NCBI GenBank assembly: GCA_964480735.1
Contig: CAYZQS010000002.1
Location: 19,954 to 83,953, forward strand
DNA length: 64,000 nucleotides
Origin: UBA5972 sp964480735
Lineage (GTDB): Bacteria; Pseudomonadota; Alphaproteobacteria; Rhodobacterales; Rhodobacteraceae
Reading direction: 5' to 3'
Shown in pieces: positions 27,417 to 35,984 of this stretch. The notes beneath the pieces were generated by a model, which saw only the letters and a program-made list of their open reading frames with translations, ran no database searches and was not told the DNA's origin. Numbering within the stretch: the stretch's first letter is position 1; each line of letters begins with the position of its first letter. Both the position numbers and the translations under genes were made by a program.

Positions 27417-28636
27417 TGGCAACAAACCTGTCCGCCACACCCGTTCAATCCAATTATGACGTCATCATAATTGGCGGCGCAATCATGGGCTCGTCCGCTG
27501 CCTGGTTTTTGATGGACAATCCGGATTTTGATGGTTCAGTATTGGTGATCGAGCGCGATCCAAGTTATGAATTTTGCTCAACCGCGCACACCAATTCCTG
27601 CATCCGCCAACAGTTTTCGACCGAACTGAATATCAAAATTTCCCAATTCGCGGCAGACTTCATCAAAAACTTGCGCGCCTATATGGGGGGGGACGCACGG
27701 GTGCCTGATCTGGAAATCCAATCTTATGGTTACTTGTTTTTGGCAGATACCGAAGAAGCCGCCGCAAATCTGCGGGCCGCGCAAAAAGTGCAACTTGCGG
27801 CAGGCACCGAAACGCAATTGCTGTCTCCAAAAGAAATCGCGAAGGATTACCCGTTTTATCAGTTGGACGACATTGTGCTTGGCAGCATCAACAAGAAAGA
27901 TGAGGGTTATTGGGACAGCGGAACAGTGTTTGATTGGCTGCGTCGGTCAGCCCGTGATCGTGGGGCGGAATATGTCCGGGCAGAGGTGGCCGGCATTCAG
28001 AAAAACGCCGCAGGAACCCGCGTTTCAGGCGTGACGTTGACAGATGGCCGGAAAATCGGTTGCGGGCAATTGGTCAACGCAACCGGCCCCCGCGCTGCCA
28101 GAACAGCAAAAATGGCCGGAATTGACATCCCGGTGGAGCCCCGCAAACGGTATTCATGGATATTCAAGGCGGAAAAGCCTCTGGACCGGAACTTACCGCT
28201 TACGATTGACCCGTCAGGCGTTCATCTGCGGCAGGACGGCCCCGAAACCTATTTGGTTGGATCAAAAGGAGACCCTGATCCGGCCGTTGATTTTGACGAT
28301 TTTGGCATGGATCACAGCCTGTTTGAGAACCACATATGGCCCTCTTTTGCGTCTCGCATTCCGCAGTTTGAGGCCGTCCGCGTTGTTACCGAATGGGCTG
28401 GTCAATATGCTTATAATGTGCTCGATCAAAACGCTATCATCGGACCGCACAACCAAATTGAAAACTTCATTTTCATGAATGGATTTTCCGGCCACGGGTT
28501 GCAGCAATCCCCCGCTATGGGGCGCGGCATTGCAGAGTGGCTGACGTACGGCGCTTACCGCAGTCTGGACCTCAGCCCGTTCGGATTTGAGCGCATCATG
28601 CGCAACGAAGCCGTCGTAGAGAAAGCCGTCGTATGA
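27416..28636 (+). CDS. FAD-dependent DAO-family amine oxidase (sarcosine/FOXRED1-like)
   Basis: A 406-residue D-amino-acid-oxidase-fold protein. VIIIGGAIMGSSAAWFL is the FAD motif at residues 15-31, with VNATGPRAARTAKMAG in the middle and MNGFSGHGLQQSPAMGRGI near the C-terminus. The nearest well-known relatives are sarcosine oxidase and the FOXRED1-like group. Translationally coupled to hyuB, it would oxidise the secondary amine released by ring opening, for instance an N-methyl amino acid, to a free amino acid plus formaldehyde. Confidence 0.85.
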   Translation: MATNLSATPVQSNYDVIIIGGAIMGSSAAWFLMDNPDFDGSVLVIERDPSYEFCSTAHTNSCIRQQFSTELNIKISQFAADFIKNLRAYMGGDARVPDLEIQSYGYLFLADTEEAAANLRAAQKVQLAAGTETQLLSPKEIAKDYPFYQLDDIVLGSINKKDEGYWDSGTVFDWLRRSARDRGAEYVRAEVAGIQKNAAGTRVSGVTLTDGRKIGCGQLVNATGPRAARTAKMAGIDIPVEPRKRYSWIFKAEKPLDRNLPLTIDPSGVHLRQDGPETYLVGSKGDPDPAVDFDDFGMDHSLFENHIWPSFASRIPQFEAVRVVTEWAGQYAYNVLDQNAIIGPHNQIENFIFMNGFSGHGLQQSPAMGRGIAEWLTYGAYRSLDLSPFGFERIMRNEAVVEKAVV

Positions 28637-28697
28637 TAATGGTCCGCACCACGCAGTATTTAACCACTATGGTTTTCCGGAACACCAAGGCCGACTC

Positions 28698-29534
28698 ATG
28701 AAAAAACTTGTTCTTACCGGTGCCGCCGGGCGCCTTGGCTCTTATTTGCGTGAACCGCTTTCAAAGATGTGCAATGAATTTGTTTCATCTGACAAGGTTG
28801 ATGATATCGGCACGCTTTACGCCGGCGAGCAATACGAAAAAGCTGATTTGGAAGACAAAACCGCCATCAACAACCTGTTGGAAGGCGCTGAAATGGTTGT
28901 GCATTTCGGGGCCATCCCGGACGAAGCACCGTTTGAAACCATTCTTGGCCCAAACATTATCGGCGCGTACAACGTTTGGGAGTCCGCCCATCAAAACGCG
29001 GTGCGCCGGGTGGTTTATGCCAGTTCGATCCACGCCGTCGGCATGCACCCCACGGATGATTTCATCGGTATTAACGCGGCGCACAGACCGGATACGTTTT
29101 ACGGGCTGGCCAAGTGCTTTGCCGAAGATCTGGGGCGCATGTACTGGGACAAACGCGGGCTGGAAGCGGTGTGTTTGCGAATCCTGTCCTGTGCGCAGGT
29201 GACCAGCCCGCGGGCGCTGGGCACATGGCTGAGTTATGACGATCTGGTTCAGCTGGTCACGCAGGCCGTTACGGCGCCAAAAACCGGTTTCAGCGTCATT
29301 TATGGTGTTTCCGGCAACGACCGGGCGCCCGTAGACAATGCGCTGGCCGGCCATCTGGGGTATCGCCCCAAGGACAATGCTGAACAATTTGCAGGTGATA
29401 TTCTAAGTAAAGGCAACGTGGCTGATCCCGGTGACATCGCGCAAACCCGATTGGGTGGGCCATTTGCGGCTGTTGAACTGGGCGAAAGCGGTATGGCAAA
29501 GATGAATATTATAGATGACCGCAAAAAGTCATAG
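28698..29534 (+). CDS. NAD-dependent SDR, uronate dehydrogenase-like
   Basis: A 278-residue extended SDR. LTGAAGRLGSYLRE is the NAD motif, SSIHAVGMHP lies at the catalytic Ser site and YGLAKCFAEDLGRMYWDK gives the YxxxK pair. The match to bacterial uronate dehydrogenase (Udh) is close over most of the length. Its place at the end of an amine catabolic operon suggests either that it oxidises a cyclic hemiacetal or aldehyde produced upstream, or that a sugar-acid function was appended. No uronate transporter or aldarate genes are nearby. Confidence 0.75.
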   Translation: MKKLVLTGAAGRLGSYLREPLSKMCNEFVSSDKVDDIGTLYAGEQYEKADLEDKTAINNLLEGAEMVVHFGAIPDEAPFETILGPNIIGAYNVWESAHQNAVRRVVYASSIHAVGMHPTDDFIGINAAHRPDTFYGLAKCFAEDLGRMYWDKRGLEAVCLRILSCAQVTSPRALGTWLSYDDLVQLVTQAVTAPKTGFSVIYGVSGNDRAPVDNALAGHLGYRPKDNAEQFAGDILSKGNVADPGDIAQTRLGGPFAAVELGESGMAKMNIIDDRKKS

Positions 29535-30242
29535 GCAAATCGCGGGCCTTGGCGTCACTTGTTGAAAGCTCACACTTACAGAACCGGATAACGCCCACTC
29601 TATTTGATCGATAATATTGGTTGAGATAAATGGACGCAGACATTGTTCCGGTTTTGAGCTGAATTCGCCGCCGTGGCTTTACAAAATCTGCATGTGTCGG
29701 CGCAGCACGCAGCTTGCCACCGCACCACAGGCATTGCGGTACAATTCGCGGCTTGACACGGCAGTTGATACAACAACCCAAACCAACGCCTAAGAAGCCT
29801 GATCAGTCTCTGGTGTTTTGGGTTTACCCTTTGATAATAAGCGCATTTCCGGGCGCTGCGGTTCAAACGCAAGACTGGTTTAAAAGTTTATCGTCTTAGC
29901 CTTTTCCTAAGTTCAAACCGTTCAGACAAATTGTACGGTTTGGTATTACAGCAGCCCGTTGAAATACTGATCGGACCAAATAAAACGCGATCATTCCGCC
30001 CCGTCGGTCTGGTTTTAAAGCGCGGCGTTCAAGACCAGATATCGGCCAAAGAACCACCTCGATGTTAAAATTTACATTTATGCCACTTCATATTGCAGAA
30101 TGAAAATTGTATTGGGTCGAAAAGTAAAACAAATGGACTATTTGAACAGGGATTCTGCCATGCAGAATTTCGATCGTGCGGGTACCGACACGCGGCCCAA
30201 AGACCAAATGGCCTGAATTTTCATTGGATTGGAAATGGCAAA
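29535..30242. other. Long intergenic region with a 29-bp inverted repeat
   Basis: About 700 bases separate the amine catabolic operon from the molybdoenzyme operon. I see no supported gene. CAAACCGT (29914-29921) and ACGGTTTG (29935-29942) form a perfect 8-bp inverted repeat with a 13-base spacer, which could be a regulator site or hairpin. The promoter of the molybdoenzyme operon should lie in the right half, where the bases become AT-rich (30060-30130). Confidence 0.6.
29914..29942. promoter_or_regulatory. Inverted repeat, possible regulator site
   Basis: Perfect 8-bp arms CAAACCGT and ACGGTTTG around 13 bases, some 300 bases upstream of the first gene of the molybdoenzyme operon. There is no T-run, so a terminator is unlikely. 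The binding protein is unknown. Confidence 0.35.
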
Positions 30243-30899
30243 ATGAAAATCACCTGGTGCGGGCATTCGGCCTTTGTTGTGGCGTCAAATCACGGTCTGG
30301 TCCGGTATCTGTTTGATCCCTATATCTCTGGCGCCTGGAACGGTGGTTTGCGCTACGGTTCAATCCGCGAGGGCTGTGACGCAATATTTGTGTCCCACCG
30401 TCACGACGGGCACTTTGGTTACAACACAATCGGCGGCAACAAGACCTTTATCCGCGGTTACGGAAAATTCTGGGTGCATGCGGTTGAAGTGACCGGTATC
30501 AAAACCTGGCATGACAACAGCGAAGGTGCCGAACGCGGTGACAACACGGTTTTTCGTTTTACCATGAACGACATAAATGTGGCGCACATGGGCGATATCG
30601 GCCACACCCTTACAGATGCGCAGCTTGAAGAAACAGGTGACATTGATGTGCTGATGGTGCCGTGCGGTGGTCATTCAACCGTTGATGCGGCAGGTGCTTA
30701 TGCAATTGTTCAGCAACTTAATCCTAAAATCGTGGTGCCGATGCACTATAAAACCGACAAAATTGATGGTAGGATTGACGGTGTGGAGCCGTTTGAGAAG
30801 CTGTTTGATCATGTAGAGCATCATACCGGCCCGCTGGAATTTACATCTGACAGTTTGCCAAAGCAGACAACTTTGATGGTTATGACGCCGCTTTATTAA
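30243..30899 (+). CDS. MBL-fold metal-dependent hydrolase (UPF0173-like)
   Basis: A 218-residue metallo-beta-lactamase-fold protein. MKITWCGHSAFVV at the start is the usual UPF0173 opening. SHRHDGHFGYN is the metal motif (HxHxGH with Asp), followed by HMGDIGHTL and MVPCGGHSTVDAAGA and PMHYKTD near the end, so the metal site is intact. The family has hydrolase activity on varied esters or no known substrate. It opens the molybdoenzyme gene run, 10 bases before the next small gene, so it probably belongs to the same transcript. Confidence 0.8.
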   Translation: MKITWCGHSAFVVASNHGLVRYLFDPYISGAWNGGLRYGSIREGCDAIFVSHRHDGHFGYNTIGGNKTFIRGYGKFWVHAVEVTGIKTWHDNSEGAERGDNTVFRFTMNDINVAHMGDIGHTLTDAQLEETGDIDVLMVPCGGHSTVDAAGAYAIVQQLNPKIVVPMHYKTDKIDGRIDGVEPFEKLFDHVEHHTGPLEFTSDSLPKQTTLMVMTPLY

Positions 30900-30909
30900 A
30901 GGAAACGCC

Positions 30910-31185
30910 ATGCAACCCTTTTTTAATGACCTCATGAAAGATGAGATTGAAATGGTCACACGTCTGCAGGAAGAGGCGCGCCATGTGCCGGATGATGAAT
31001 GGGCAGAATGGGTTAACCTGAATAAAGACAAGGTACGCCTTGCCGGAAACGACGGATCGGTGCCGGATCAGGAAGAATGGATAAAACGCTGTGAAAGTTT
31101 CCTTGTGGTCATGGGAAAGCCTATAAATCAGTCGCATACCGAAAATGCGGAGCGGCAAAATAGCACTATCTTTGAGCCGGAATAA
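30910..31185 (+). CDS. Unrecognised small acidic protein
   Basis: A 91-residue soluble protein, rich in Glu, Asp and Trp/Asn, with a predicted helical N-terminal half (FNDLMKDEIEMVTRLQEEAR). There are no Cys pairs, signal peptide or membrane segment. AAAGGAAA precedes the ATG. It lies 10 bases after the MBL gene and 45 before the molybdoenzyme gene. I do not recognise the family. Size and context suggest an accessory or chaperone-like subunit of the molybdoenzyme. Confidence 0.65.
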   Translation: MQPFFNDLMKDEIEMVTRLQEEARHVPDDEWAEWVNLNKDKVRLAGNDGSVPDQEEWIKRCESFLVVMGKPINQSHTENAERQNSTIFEPE

Positions 31186-31230
31186 TTGATAGTCATATTC
31201 TAACATATGAATACGGGAGTTTAATACAAT

Positions 31231-33777
31231 ATGTCGTTAGCGCCATTAGACGAATCAACCCGCGACTATGATCGCGTCGTTGCCACCAATTGTAACAACC
31301 AGTGTGAATCCTCATGCGGCATGATGGTATATGTCAAAGAGGGCAGGGTTGTCGACATTATGGGCGATACCAGAAACCCAAACGCCTACGGCTCGCTTTG
31401 CTGTAAGGGGACAGGGTCTTACCAGCATATCTATAACCCGCTGCGCGTCAAATATCCGATGATTCGGAAAACTTTGGATGACGATTTCCAGCGCGTGTCA
31501 TGGGACGATGCGATGGATTTCACCGCAGAACGCCTGTTGAAGGTTCGCCAGAAGTACGGACCTGAGGCTTTGATGATCCACCGCACAGGTCGTTCCGACT
31601 ATGCGTGGAAAATGGCGGCGAAACGGTTCTCGAAACTTTGGGGCACGCCAAACGTTGTGGGGCAGGGTCCGATTTGTTGTGAATCCCCCGGGGTTGCAGG
31701 CAACTATACTTGGGGTGCCCGCGAATTGTTCCGCCTGACCAACCCGTCAATGGACTGGGTCAACTCTAAATGTATCATGGTTGCCGGTTCAAATATGGCC
31801 GCTTCCGAGGTTACAACCGCAAACTGGTTGCTGAACGCGCGTGAAAACGGCGCGACGCTGATCGTGATCGATCCACGCTTTAACGCCACGATGGCCAAAG
31901 CCGACATCGCCATGCGGCTGCGTCCGAACACGGATGCCGCACTGGCACTGGCCATGATTCATGTGGTTCTGAAAGAAAATCTGCAGGACGATGATTTCAT
32001 TGAAAAGAACGTCACCGGCCTGTCAGAGTGGATGCCTTTGATCGAGGATATGCCGCCTGAGCGTGCAGAGCGTATCACCTGGGTGCCAAAAGAAACCATT
32101 ATCGAGGCGGCGCGTGCATTTGCGCAGGCAAAACCGGCCTCTATGACTGGGTGTCTGGGAACGGCACAGACCTACAACTCTAACAACATCAACCGGTGTT
32201 ACCAGTTGCTAAGCGCAATCACCGGCAATGTTGGGATCGAGGGTGGTGGTGTCAACTGGCTGCACAACTGTCGGCCACCGGATCATCCCGGTCGCGATAT
32301 TCCCACATACCCCCGTTCAGAGCTTGACGGCAAAATGGATGCAGCGGCTTCCGGCTATGGTCTGGAAGACGCCGGGCTTGACCTGCCAAACCGTGGCGTG
32401 GCCCGCCCGCCGGTCAGCGACAAGCTGGTGCCGTGGCTGGATATTTCCGCTTCGGTCTTCCCGAATGCCATCCTGACCCAGAAACCATACCCAATTCGTG
32501 CGGTCTGGTGGAACGGCAACATGCTGGCACAGATGCCAAACACCAATAAATACTCGGCAGCGATGGCGGCCAATGTGGATATCTCTATTCACATGTCATG
32601 GCACCCGAACTTTACCTATCACCACGCGCATGTGGCGTTCCCGATCACATCCTGGGTGGAACGTGAAGGTCAGGTGCACCACGGCAACAACCGTCTGAAC
32701 CAGTGGTACAACAAATGTATCGACGAGAACTGGGAATGCCGGAACGACGTTGATGTGGTTTGCGGTATCGCGGATCGCGTGGGACTGGGCGAATACTTCC
32801 CATTCCGCGACAGTCGCAACCGCGCAGATTTGCCTGCATGGGTGGCCTTCTTTAACAAGCAGGATCCGTTCACCGCCGGTATGTCCAAGGAAACGATGGA
32901 CCCTGAAACAACGCCTCCGGGTGGTGTGATGTGGCCAGCGTTGACTGAAGAAGACGCGATGAAATACGAAACCGATGACGCGAAAATCCGCGGCAAATGG
33001 ATCATGTACCGCGAAGGCGAGACTTATCCCGGTTCCGAGCATCGCTTCCCCACAGAATCCGGTAAAATCGAATGCGCATCGCGTCCGATGGAAGTTCTGG
33101 GTTGGGACCGTTTGCCGCAACACCGCGAAGGCGCCCATACGGCCGTATCCGCACCCGAGGAATTCAAGGAATTCCCACTGGTGCTGTGCACAGGGCGTCT
33201 GGTGTCGACATTCCACGAAATGGGCCACTGGTGGCCTTGGTGTGACGAGCTTGAGCCTGAGAAGTTTGCGCAAATACATCCCCGTCTTGCCAACGCACTG
33301 GGCATTCGCGACGGTGACGTTGTGATCCTTGAAAGCAAAATGGGCGAGATCGAAAGTTTCGCCTGGGTCACAGAAGAAACCGATCCCCGCGAAATCTGGG
33401 TGCCGGCCTCAACCGATGAATACCAGCCTTTCGTGCCTGGTATCACCAACCGCAACGTGTGTTACCTGATTGATGACATCATCAAAGATCCGGTCTACAA
33501 CCAGCCGGAATTCAAGGCCCAGCTGATCAACATCCGCAAAAAAGGCGCGGATCGCGATAAAGCGGTCAAGATGACCCACTCTATCGTTGATCCAATGTCA
33601 GATTATCCGGTAAAAGACTACGAATTTGGCCAGTATCTGGACGGTGTGGCGCAAGCCGGTGCACCAACCTGGGACAAGGAAACTGGTAAAATCATGTATG
33701 AAGGCAAAGCCTACGATACGGGTAACCTGATTGAAAAAGTGATGGCCAAGCGCCAGGCAGAAAAGGGAGCTGCGTAA
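31231..33777 (+). CDS. Molybdopterin oxidoreductase catalytic subunit (DMSO reductase family)
   Basis: An 848-residue bis-MGD enzyme. Cys21, 25, 29 and probably 57 (CNNQCESSC, then LCCKG) hold a 4Fe-4S cluster. QGPICCESPGVAGN places Cys150 at the metal-ligand position seen as Cys or Sec in formate dehydrogenases and NapA. The MGD-binding C-terminal domain spans roughly residues 650-780 (VLCTGRLVSTFHEM). There is no Tat signal, so the enzyme is cytoplasmic. CxxxCxxxC spacing with a Cys ligand is an uncommon mix. The Fe-S partner follows 4 bases later, and an FAD protein and assembly factors follow in the operon. Substrate and even direction of reaction are unknown; tungsten instead of molybdenum is possible but the MOT1 transporter favours molybdenum. 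Confidence 0.85.
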   Translation: MSLAPLDESTRDYDRVVATNCNNQCESSCGMMVYVKEGRVVDIMGDTRNPNAYGSLCCKGTGSYQHIYNPLRVKYPMIRKTLDDDFQRVSWDDAMDFTAERLLKVRQKYGPEALMIHRTGRSDYAWKMAAKRFSKLWGTPNVVGQGPICCESPGVAGNYTWGARELFRLTNPSMDWVNSKCIMVAGSNMAASEVTTANWLLNARENGATLIVIDPRFNATMAKADIAMRLRPNTDAALALAMIHVVLKENLQDDDFIEKNVTGLSEWMPLIEDMPPERAERITWVPKETIIEAARAFAQAKPASMTGCLGTAQTYNSNNINRCYQLLSAITGNVGIEGGGVNWLHNCRPPDHPGRDIPTYPRSELDGKMDAAASGYGLEDAGLDLPNRGVARPPVSDKLVPWLDISASVFPNAILTQKPYPIRAVWWNGNMLAQMPNTNKYSAAMAANVDISIHMSWHPNFTYHHAHVAFPITSWVEREGQVHHGNNRLNQWYNKCIDENWECRNDVDVVCGIADRVGLGEYFPFRDSRNRADLPAWVAFFNKQDPFTAGMSKETMDPETTPPGGVMWPALTEEDAMKYETDDAKIRGKWIMYREGETYPGSEHRFPTESGKIECASRPMEVLGWDRLPQHREGAHTAVSAPEEFKEFPLVLCTGRLVSTFHEMGHWWPWCDELEPEKFAQIHPRLANALGIRDGDVVILESKMGEIESFAWVTEETDPREIWVPASTDEYQPFVPGITNRNVCYLIDDIIKDPVYNQPEFKAQLINIRKKGADRDKAVKMTHSIVDPMSDYPVKDYEFGQYLDGVAQAGAPTWDKETGKIMYEGKAYDTGNLIEKVMAKRQAEKGAA

Positions 33778-33781
33778 AGTC

Positions 33782-34435
33782 ATGAACAAGCAATCGCAAA
33801 CCAAAGACTTTATGTCCGAAGGACTGGGTCACAAAAACGAGTACAGCGCAGTTTCCGGGCATGATTCCATGCGAACCCTGCCCGGCCCCGGCCTGAACCC
33901 CAGCGCACACTATACGCTGTTTCACGACGCGGACCGCTGTATTGGCTGTTTTGCCTGTGAAGTGCACTGTAAGCTGGAAAACGAGGTGCCGGTTGGCCCC
34001 CGCCTGATGCGCATCGTGCAAATTGGTCCGAAAGTTGCTGCCGGTAAGCTGAAGACTGCATTTGTTGCCATGTCATGCTTCCACTGCCAGGACGCACCTT
34101 GCGTTGCTGTGTGCCCGACGGGTGCAATGAACCAGCGCGGCGATGGTCTGGTGGACGTCAATCAGGATATCTGCATTGGCTGTAAGGCCTGTATCGGTGG
34201 CTGTCCGTTTGGCGCACCGCAATACAATCCGCAGTCCAAGACGGTTATCAAGTGTTCGTATTGTGTGCACCGGGTTGACCGTGGTTTGTGGCCTTCATGC
34301 GCTACAAAATGCACCACACACTGCTTGTATTTCGGCAATATCAACGAAATATCCAACATCATCCGCGAGCGGTATTCGCGTCAGCACTCCGGCGGATTGG
34401 CCACCATGCCAACCGGCGCTGCAGTGACGCGCTAA
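33782..34435 (+). CDS. Four-cluster ferredoxin subunit (DmsB/NrfC-like)
   Basis: A 217-residue electron-transfer subunit with four Cys motifs in the DmsB arrangement: CIGCFACEVHC, CFHCQDAPCVAVCPTGA, CIGCKACIGGCPFGAPQY and CSYC with SCATKC. All four 4Fe-4S sites look complete. The first 45 residues are a polar arm without a signal peptide. It would carry electrons between the molybdopterin subunit and a redox partner. Unlike DmsABC, no membrane anchor gene follows, which points to a soluble complex, probably with the FAD oxidoreductase at 36990. Confidence 0.88.
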   Translation: MNKQSQTKDFMSEGLGHKNEYSAVSGHDSMRTLPGPGLNPSAHYTLFHDADRCIGCFACEVHCKLENEVPVGPRLMRIVQIGPKVAAGKLKTAFVAMSCFHCQDAPCVAVCPTGAMNQRGDGLVDVNQDICIGCKACIGGCPFGAPQYNPQSKTVIKCSYCVHRVDRGLWPSCATKCTTHCLYFGNINEISNIIRERYSRQHSGGLATMPTGAAVTR

Positions 34436-34447
34436 GAGGAAGAAACG

Positions 34448-34789
34448 ATGTCAAGCGAACCTACCTTTTACTATGATCAAGACAAAACCTCGACAGAGCG
34501 TATTCTTGAGCATGGCGCACATCTGATTCCCGATCCGTTCAAGGTTCTGGAAGACGAATATGCCGGCACGATCTGGGGCGACCCTATTCGTGTGGATTTT
34601 CAAAACGGTGACTTTGAAACGGCTGATAAGGCCATTGCAGGAACCGACAGCAAGGTAATTTACCGGGCGGTTTCTTCAGTAGAGCCTTACCACGCCACAA
34701 TTTGGGTTGCAGAATCCGATGGTGAAAAGGCCCGCAAAGCGGTTGCTGATGCCGGTGTCACCGTGCACGAAGTAAAGGCGTTCTATTAG
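34448..34789 (+). CDS. Unrecognised 113-residue protein
   Basis: A soluble 113-residue protein with an alternating polar/hydrophobic pattern that suggests an alpha/beta fold, ending HEVKAFY. No Cys, no signal peptide and no membrane segment. AGAGGAAG precedes the ATG. It sits 12 bases after the ferredoxin subunit, in the position where small third subunits or maturation proteins of molybdoenzymes are often encoded. I do not recognise the family. Confidence 0.65.
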   Translation: MSSEPTFYYDQDKTSTERILEHGAHLIPDPFKVLEDEYAGTIWGDPIRVDFQNGDFETADKAIAGTDSKVIYRAVSSVEPYHATIWVAESDGEKARKAVADAGVTVHEVKAFY

Positions 34790-34806
34790 GCCGGTCGATT
34801 TTAGGT

Positions 34807-34910
34807 CCTGACGTTCAGGGCTGACGGACTGAAGACCGCAAATCAATTTGGTGCTCGGGAACTGCTATTTCCGGGCACCAAAAGTAAAAGGACGGGTTCA
34901 ACCGCCCGTC
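34807..34910 (+). promoter_or_regulatory. Three consecutive stem-loops in the operon
   Basis: In the 172-base spacer before the chaperone gene, three hairpins follow each other: CCTGA/TCAGG (34807-34819, loop 3), GGTGCTCGG/CCGGGCACC (34850-34879, one G-T pair, loop 12) and GACGGG/CCCGTC (34891-34910, loop 8). None has a clear terminator T-run. They may set the expression ratio between structural and assembly genes, or form a regulatory RNA. Confidence 0.45.
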
Positions 34911-34961
34911 TGCCGACTGCCATCGAATTACGAAATCGCGCTTCAACTGATGGGTAACCCC

Positions 34962-35984
34962 ATGAAAGAAAACGACCTTAGCCAAACGCTTGACGACCTG
35001 CTGGACGAATTTGACCGTCTGGAGGTGGAAAGCACCATTGTCAGCGACCGCGTGGGTGAACGCGAAACGCCGCGCGAGAAAAGCAAAAAGGCCGAACAAG
35101 AGCCTACAGAGATTGATCTGCTGTATTCTGATCCGCAGGTCATTGATTTTTGGAAGAACGAAGGCCAGCGCTACAGCTATCTTTACTGGGTGCGTGCGAT
35201 GATCCGCCGCCAGATCGAACCAGCGCGGATAGACCCCTGTCTGTTGCCGGTAGCCGATGATCCGGCCGAACTGGATCGTCAACGGCAAAGCGTTTACGTG
35301 CTGATGGCCGAATTGTTGGAAAATCCGACAAAAGAACTGGCCGCGCGAATCACGGATGGGTCTTTGGTTGAGGGCCTGCGGGCCCTGCCGCTGGCCCTGT
35401 CCGGTCACGCCATGATCGAAAAGGGATTGTCAGAGCTTGCGGTCCTGCAAAAAATGAAAACCGACGATTTGCTGAACGAAATCCGCATGGAATACGCACG
35501 CATCATCTATGACTCGTTTTTTCCCTATGTGGCACCGTATGAATCCATCTATTTGGGCGATCGTCAGGTGCAGGGCGAAATCACCGGGCAGGTGTACCGC
35601 GCCTATAACGCCGCCAATTTGCAGGCATCGGGTGAATTTGCCGATCACATCATGCACGAATGCACCTTTGTTGCAGAGCTGATCGGGCGCACGCTGAATG
35701 CGGATGACGCAGAGGCCTGCGAAAAGGCGCAGCAGCAGCTTGACAGTTTTCTGGCAGATCACCTGTTGCCCTGGGCCACCCGTTTTGGCCATGATTTTGA
35801 GCGTGTCGGCAGCATGCTGGACAAAAACAGCCGCGACCGCCCGGCGCAGGGTTACGTGACCGGCATCGGCAAACTGGTGATCGGATTTTTTACTTTGGAA
35901 GCAAACCGGTTTCACGCCAAACAGCCGTTGCCTGATCAAATGGTGCGGTTCGCACTGGCCGACCCAGATGACGACACCACCTGA
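34962..35984 (+). CDS. TorD-type molybdoenzyme chaperone
   Basis: A 340-residue protein whose C-terminal 230 residues match the all-helical TorD/DmsD family (YVLMAELLENPTKELAAR, EYARIIYDSFFPYVAPYES, LADHLLPWATRFGHDFE). TorD proteins bind apo-molybdoenzymes and assist cofactor insertion. An extra N-terminal arm of about 90 residues is acidic and coiled-coil-like. The start ATG 34962 is preferred to an in-frame ATG at 34848 because the latter would lie within the hairpin region. The stop overlaps the next ATG (TGATG), showing coupling. Confidence 0.8.
   Translation: MKENDLSQTLDDLLDEFDRLEVESTIVSDRVGERETPREKSKKAEQEPTEIDLLYSDPQVIDFWKNEGQRYSYLYWVRAMIRRQIEPARIDPCLLPVADDPAELDRQRQSVYVLMAELLENPTKELAARITDGSLVEGLRALPLALSGHAMIEKGLSELAVLQKMKTDDLLNEIRMEYARIIYDSFFPYVAPYESIYLGDRQVQGEITGQVYRAYNAANLQASGEFADHIMHECTFVAELIGRTLNADDAEACEKAQQQLDSFLADHLLPWATRFGHDFERVGSMLDKNSRDRPAQGYVTGIGKLVIGFFTLEANRFHAKQPLPDQMVRFALADPDDDTT

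Noticed and set aside
29600..29872. 90-codon frames on the minus strand in the long spacer
   Set aside because: Two overlapping frames with Cys/Arg-rich translations, no ribosome site and no similarity.
34807..34910. Moco riboswitch
   Set aside because: The stems do not show the arrangement expected of the Moco RNA and the position is internal to the operon rather than at its 5' end.
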